Part shown: piece by piece, positions 60,441-64,000 of the stretch | Layout: each line of letters starts with the position of its first letter | Position numbering within the stretch: the stretch's first letter is position 1 | NCBI GenBank assembly: GCA_036986135.1 | Contig: BTQZ01000001.1 | Span: 1-64,000 of the forward strand | Direction of reading: 5' to 3' | DNA from: JADFRG01 sp036986135 | GTDB lineage: Bacteria > Chloroflexota > Anaerolineae > Anaerolineales > E44-bin32 | DNA: 64,000 nucleotides | Translations under genes and position numbers: made by a program | The notes under the pieces: model-generated | Seen by the model: the letters and a program-made list of their open reading frames with translations, nothing else | What the model was told of the DNA's origin: nothing | Databases searched by the model: none

Positions 60441-62331
60441 ACTTGCCCAGTCGCGCTGGCGCCTGTTCTGCCACGGATTCGATGATCTCGGCCGCCATAT
60501 CATACCGGCCAAAGGGCGGCATCAGGTAAGCGCCGCCCACGCTATGTTTCAGTTGGTCAAGGATCTCGACTGCAATAGATACCCCAGCCTGCGGTGCGCG
60601 ATCGCCAGCGGCCGACACGCGTTTCTGGATCGCTTCCGGAATCGAGATGCCAGGCACCTCGTTATGCAAGAACCGGGCGTGCTTGATTCCATACAACGGA
60701 AGTATGCCGACAAGCACCGGTATGCCAAGGGGCCCGTGCCGATCTTCAAAGGCGGAGATTGTTTGCTCGACACGCTCGGGCTCAAACACGGGCTGGGTCA
60801 GCACGAAATCCGCGCCGGCCTCGATCTTTCGTCGCAGTACACGGATTTCCTGCTCCACATTGGCTGCTTCAGGATTTAGTGCACATCCTACATAAAACGA
60901 GGTGGCCTCCCCGATCTCATCCCCGTGGTGATCGAGCCCGGCATTGAACCCATGCTTAACGAGCTTGATTAGCCCTGAGGGAACTACATCGTAGTTGTCG
61001 GTCGCTTCCGGGTAATCGCCGATGGAAGTGGGGTCGCCCATCACTACGAAGATGTTGCGGACTCCTGTGGCATGTGCGGCCAGGAGGTCCCCCTGCACGC
61101 GTAGCAAGTTGCGACCGCGGGTCGGGAAGTGGAGCACGGTCTCGAGCCCCACGTCGTGCTGGATGAGATGGCACACGGCCCACGGGCTCATACGCAGGCG
61201 AGCCATCGGACTGTCCGAAACGTTGATGACATCCGCCCCAGCATCGGCAAGCAAACGCGCTCCGGCAAGAAGTTTCTCTACCGAAAGGCCGCGCGGTGGA
61301 TTGACTTCAACGGAGAGAACAAATTCGCCCGCTCCCAACTTTGAACTCAAATGGGTGGGTCCCAACTTACCGGTTGTGAGTATCTCCAGATCTTCGTCGG
61401 TCTCAATGGATATGGTGCTGACCTGGGTGGGATCGGCTTTTTCGAATGCCACACGCATATGAGCGATATGCTCGGCGGTCGTTCCACAGCATCCTCCGAT
61501 GATGCTGGCTCCGACCTGGTTGTATGCCAGCGCGTAATCTGCAAAGTAATCGGCAGTGGCAGGGTACATAATGCGTCCTCCCACTTGCTCCGGCCAACCC
61601 GCATTCGGCATGACGGAGAATTTGGCTTCCGGCACCGCGCGTCGCATTGCTTGAAGCACTCGAAGCAACTGAGCCGGGCCCTCGGAGCAGTTCGTTCCAA
61701 TCACATCCGCGCCGGCCTCCCAAAGCGCCCTGGCAGCCTGGGCGGGTGTGTCACCGAGCAGCGTGCGATCGTCTCGCGTAAATGTGATTGAAGCGATTAC
61801 GGGTAGGTCGCCTACTACTTTGGCGGCCTGAATCCCCTCTCGCAACTCATAAAGATCGCTTTGCGTTTCCAGCGAGATCAAGTCCGCGCCCGCCTGCTCA
61901 AGAGCGGTGATCTGTTCTTTGAATGCATCATACGCTTCCTCAGGCTTGACTCGACCGAATGGAGCCATGCGTACACCCAGCGGACCCACGCTTCCGGCAA
62001 CGAGCGCATCTGCGCCCGTCTCTTCGATAGCCTGTTTCGCCAACGCCACCCCCGCGGCGTTGATCTCCGCTACCTGATGCTCCAGCCCGTGCGCTAAGAG
62101 CTTGTGCTGGTTGGCGCCGAAAGTATTGGTTTCAATGATTCTCGCCCCCGCCTCGAGATACTCTCGATGAATATCCAGGATCAACTCAGGCCGCGACAGG
62201 TTCAACTCATCGAAACAAGCATCAAACGGAATGCCCCGCGCGTGTAATTGAGTACCCATTGCACCATCCGCTATGATGGGCTCTCCGCTGGCCAACCAAT
62301 CCAAGAACTTCGCGCGGTTGCTCATGGGCAT
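60439..62331 (-). CDS. Fused homocysteine S-methyltransferase / methylenetetrahydrofolate reductase
   Basis: This 630-residue protein has an N-terminal homocysteine S-methyltransferase domain (about 1-300) with zinc Cys in GTNCSEGP (near 207) and GGCCGTTAEH (near 275). The C-terminal domain (about 330-630) is a FAD-type MTHFR: SVEVNPPRGLSVEKLL, GDPTSIGDYPEATD and FVLTQPVFEPERVEQTI. One protein would thus make methyl-THF and move a methyl group to homocysteine. It follows metE with TAATG overlap. Confidence 0.94.
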   Translation of the reverse strand: MPMSNRAKFLDWLASGEPIIADGAMGTQLHARGIPFDACFDELNLSRPELILDIHREYLEAGARIIETNTFGANQHKLLAHGLEHQVAEINAAGVALAKQAIEETGADALVAGSVGPLGVRMAPFGRVKPEEAYDAFKEQITALEQAGADLISLETQSDLYELREGIQAAKVVGDLPVIASITFTRDDRTLLGDTPAQAARALWEAGADVIGTNCSEGPAQLLRVLQAMRRAVPEAKFSVMPNAGWPEQVGGRIMYPATADYFADYALAYNQVGASIIGGCCGTTAEHIAHMRVAFEKADPTQVSTISIETDEDLEILTTGKLGPTHLSSKLGAGEFVLSVEVNPPRGLSVEKLLAGARLLADAGADVINVSDSPMARLRMSPWAVCHLIQHDVGLETVLHFPTRGRNLLRVQGDLLAAHATGVRNIFVVMGDPTSIGDYPEATDNYDVVPSGLIKLVKHGFNAGLDHHGDEIGEATSFYVGCALNPEAANVEQEIRVLRRKIEAGADFVLTQPVFEPERVEQTISAFEDRHGPLGIPVLVGILPLYGIKHARFLHNEVPGISIPEAIQKRVSAAGDRAPQAGVSIAVEILDQLKHSVGGAYLMPPFGRYDMAAEIIESVAEQAPARLGK

Positions 62332-64000
62332 TAGTCCGATGCCGAGGAGGGCTCGGCGACGGTCTCCAACTCTTCTCGCGCCTGTCGCGCGGCCTGCGCC
62401 ATATTCCCCAATGCAGGCAACACCTCATCCCAATTCCGAGTCTTGAGGCCGCAATCCGGGTTGACCCAGATCTGCTCGGGCCTTAGATGCTCCGAAAAGG
62501 CCCGAAGTCTGGCTTTCACTTCTTCCACTCCCGGGATGTTTGGGCTGTGGACATCATACACGCCGGGGCCGACCTCGCGGCCGTATCCATACTCGGCGAG
62601 TTCATGGATAGTCTCATCGCCGCTGCGCGCGTTCTCGATGAGGATCACGTCCGCGTTCAGACCATCGATGGCGCCATAGATGTCGCCGAACTCTGCATAG
62701 CACATATGGGTGTGTATTTGGGTCTCGTCTCTAGCGCCTCCGGTGGCAAGTCTAAATGCATCCACCGCCCATTCCAAGTATTCATCCCAGCGAGCCTGCT
62801 TCAAAGGCAGGCCTTCGCGAAGCGCGGGCTCGTCCACCTGGATCACGCGGGCGCCCGCCGCCTCAAGATCCGCGATCTCCTCACGCAGGGCCAAAGCCAG
62901 CTGGAACGCTACCTCCTTTCGAGGCACATCAGCACGCGGGTAGGACCAGTTCAAGATCGTCACAGGCCCGGTGAGCATTCCCTTGACCGGCTTATCTGTG
63001 AAAGATTGTGCGACCCGAAATTCCCGTACCGTCATGGGCGCCGTGCGCCGAACATCTCCCCAGATGACCGGCGGCCGGACATATCGATTGCCGTAGCTTT
63101 GTACCCAGCCGTACTCTGTAAAGGCGAAGCCGTTCATTTTCTCGGCGAAGAATTCCACCATATCGGATCGCTCGAACTCGCCATGCACAAGGACGTCCAG
63201 GCCCATGCCTTCCTGAGTGCCGATGGTGTAGCCAATCCACGCGTCCACTCCGGCCTCGTAGCGTTCCAGGCTGATCTCGCCACGCTTGTATCGGCCGCGC
63301 AGTCGGCGAACTTCTACCGTTTGTGGGAAGGATCCAATGCTCGTGATGGGGAAGCGCGGAAGCTCTACCTGCCTCGGCCGTCTTTCAGAGTAAGGAGTTT
63401 GGCGCCGATAGGAGCCGGTTTCCAGCGCCCGTATCCGCTCTCGAACCTCCGGTTCGCCCTGGGCAAATGACCGATACTCCAACCAGGCGCGCTCGCTGGC
63501 CGCGATTTCGCTTTCAGTGGATTCTCCATTGGCAATCTGTCCCATCAGTACAAGTTCGGCCAGTTTCTCCTCGGCAAAGACCAGTACGCCCTTGAGCGGC
63601 TCCGGCAGGTGCTCCTCTCGCTTAGCGCGATAAGGCACGAACTGAAGCGAGCTCGACGCACTCACCCTAATATCTCCCTGCTGCTGAATGCGGTTCAGGG
63701 TGTCAAGCACTTCGGCAGGCTGGATGGCCCAGATGCTCCGGCCGTCCACCAATCCGGCGCAGAGCGTCTTATCCTTCGGCCATCCGTGCTGCTCGATGAG
63801 GCTCAAGTTGTCGCCGCGGGTGAAATCTAGTGTGAGCGCCGCGACCGGTAGATCCACTGCCCAGGCATAGGTGTCGCCTAAATCATCGAAATAGGTCACG
63901 AGATTGATGGGAAGATCGACTTTGGCAAACTCCTGGTATGCCTCTCGATAGTGGGGCTCAAACTCTTCCGCATTGTCGAGCACCAACCTCGGTTCGTGCA
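62331..64000 (-). CDS. metE: Cobalamin-independent methionine synthase (partial)
   Basis: The frame enters from the right edge of the window; about 555 residues are seen of the usual 750-770, so the N-terminal 200 are outside. The C-terminal catalytic half is complete: FPITSIGSFPQTVEVRRLR, DVLVHGEFERSDMVEFF, MLTGPVTILNWSY, and zinc ligands HxC in THMCYAEF and the last Cys in WVNPDCGLKTR. It transfers a methyl group from methyl-THF-polyglutamate to homocysteine. It is translationally coupled to the HMT/MTHFR gene. Confidence 0.96.
   Translation of the reverse strand, partial: HEPRLVLDNAEEFEPHYREAYQEFAKVDLPINLVTYFDDLGDTYAWAVDLPVAALTLDFTRGDNLSLIEQHGWPKDKTLCAGLVDGRSIWAIQPAEVLDTLNRIQQQGDIRVSASSSLQFVPYRAKREEHLPEPLKGVLVFAEEKLAELVLMGQIANGESTESEIAASERAWLEYRSFAQGEPEVRERIRALETGSYRRQTPYSERRPRQVELPRFPITSIGSFPQTVEVRRLRGRYKRGEISLERYEAGVDAWIGYTIGTQEGMGLDVLVHGEFERSDMVEFFAEKMNGFAFTEYGWVQSYGNRYVRPPVIWGDVRRTAPMTVREFRVAQSFTDKPVKGMLTGPVTILNWSYPRADVPRKEVAFQLALALREEIADLEAAGARVIQVDEPALREGLPLKQARWDEYLEWAVDAFRLATGGARDETQIHTHMCYAEFGDIYGAIDGLNADVILIENARSGDETIHELAEYGYGREVGPGVYDVHSPNIPGVEEVKARLRAFSEHLRPEQIWVNPDCGLKTRNWDEVLPALGNMAQAARQAREELETVAEPSSASD

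Overview
The window looks like a chromosomal segment of a GC-rich, free-living bacterium, most likely a member of the Chloroflexota. This is inferred from gene content, not from a marker gene. The main clues are two Thr/Pro-rich surface or lipoproteins and a Ser/Thr kinase with the same kind of long TPSP linker, a DUF951 protein, a tRNA(Phe) T-box before pheST, relics of a BTAD-type regulator, a methionine synthase plus fused homocysteine methyltransferase/MTHFR pair, and many CoA-transferase, molybdenum-hydroxylase and luciferase-like genes. I saw no rRNA, tRNA, CRISPR array, complete insertion sequence or prophage.

Layout. 0.2-3.4 kb: a membrane protein, a transmembrane Ser/Thr kinase and a small hypothetical. 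3.6-25.0 kb: a catabolic island. It holds a LctP-type permease, a CoxG-like protein, a divergent thiolase and CaiB/BaiF CoA-transferase, and then a long plus-strand run: molybdenum hydroxylase subunits M and S, amidase, FdrA (AllF-like), DUF1116 (AllG-like), cyclase-family hydrolase, SRPBCC protein, membrane protein, molybdenum hydroxylase subunit L, NmrA-like protein, cytosine-deaminase-like amidohydrolase and DUF2877 (AllH-like). On the minus strand follow a nucleobase (NCS2) permease with a structured leader and a divergent adenosylhomocysteinase paralogue. 25-31.1 kb: a GMC oxidoreductase, a membrane protein and an ABC exporter operon that was duplicated and then interrupted by a methyltransferase cassette. 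31.3-38.0 kb: MoxR ATPase with a luciferase-like oxidoreductase, hydroxyacid dehydrogenase, ECF sigma factor with Ogt, PAP2 phosphatase, and two decayed genes. 38.0-46.9 kb: T-box, pheS, pheT, a GAF protein, a DNPH1-like hydrolase, two SH3-like lipoproteins, MobA and the AmmeMemoRadiSam enzyme. 47-56.3 kb: Kbl/BioF-like transferase, site-2 protease, DUF951, a lone Flp pilin, a HicB-DinB fusion, two enoyl-CoA hydratases, an alcohol dehydrogenase, DUF547 and an ALDH-like protein. 56.3-64 kb: metG with an attenuator-like leader, a fused 3-oxoacid CoA-transferase, PCD, the homocysteine methyltransferase/MTHFR fusion and metE, which runs off the window.

How the genes fit together. The most interesting block is 8.2-23.2 kb. 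It combines an oxidising molybdenum enzyme, ring or amide hydrolases, a cytosine-deaminase-like enzyme, a nucleobase permease, and all three subunits of a carbamoyltransferase of the oxamate (AllFGH) type. I infer a pathway that imports a nucleobase or related cyclic ureide, deaminates and oxidises it, opens the ring, and conserves the ureido carbon as carbamoyl phosphate. CoA-transferase and thiolase genes could handle the acid product. MobA at 44.7 kb and the MoxR ATPase at 31.9 kb could serve cofactor supply and maturation of the molybdenum enzyme. Three genes or operons (pheST, metG, the NCS2 permease) carry transcription-attenuation-like leaders. Several genes are decayed or partly deleted: an ABC ATPase tail, a BTAD regulator, an acyltransferase, a VOC protein, and a methyltransferase with a one-base frameshift.
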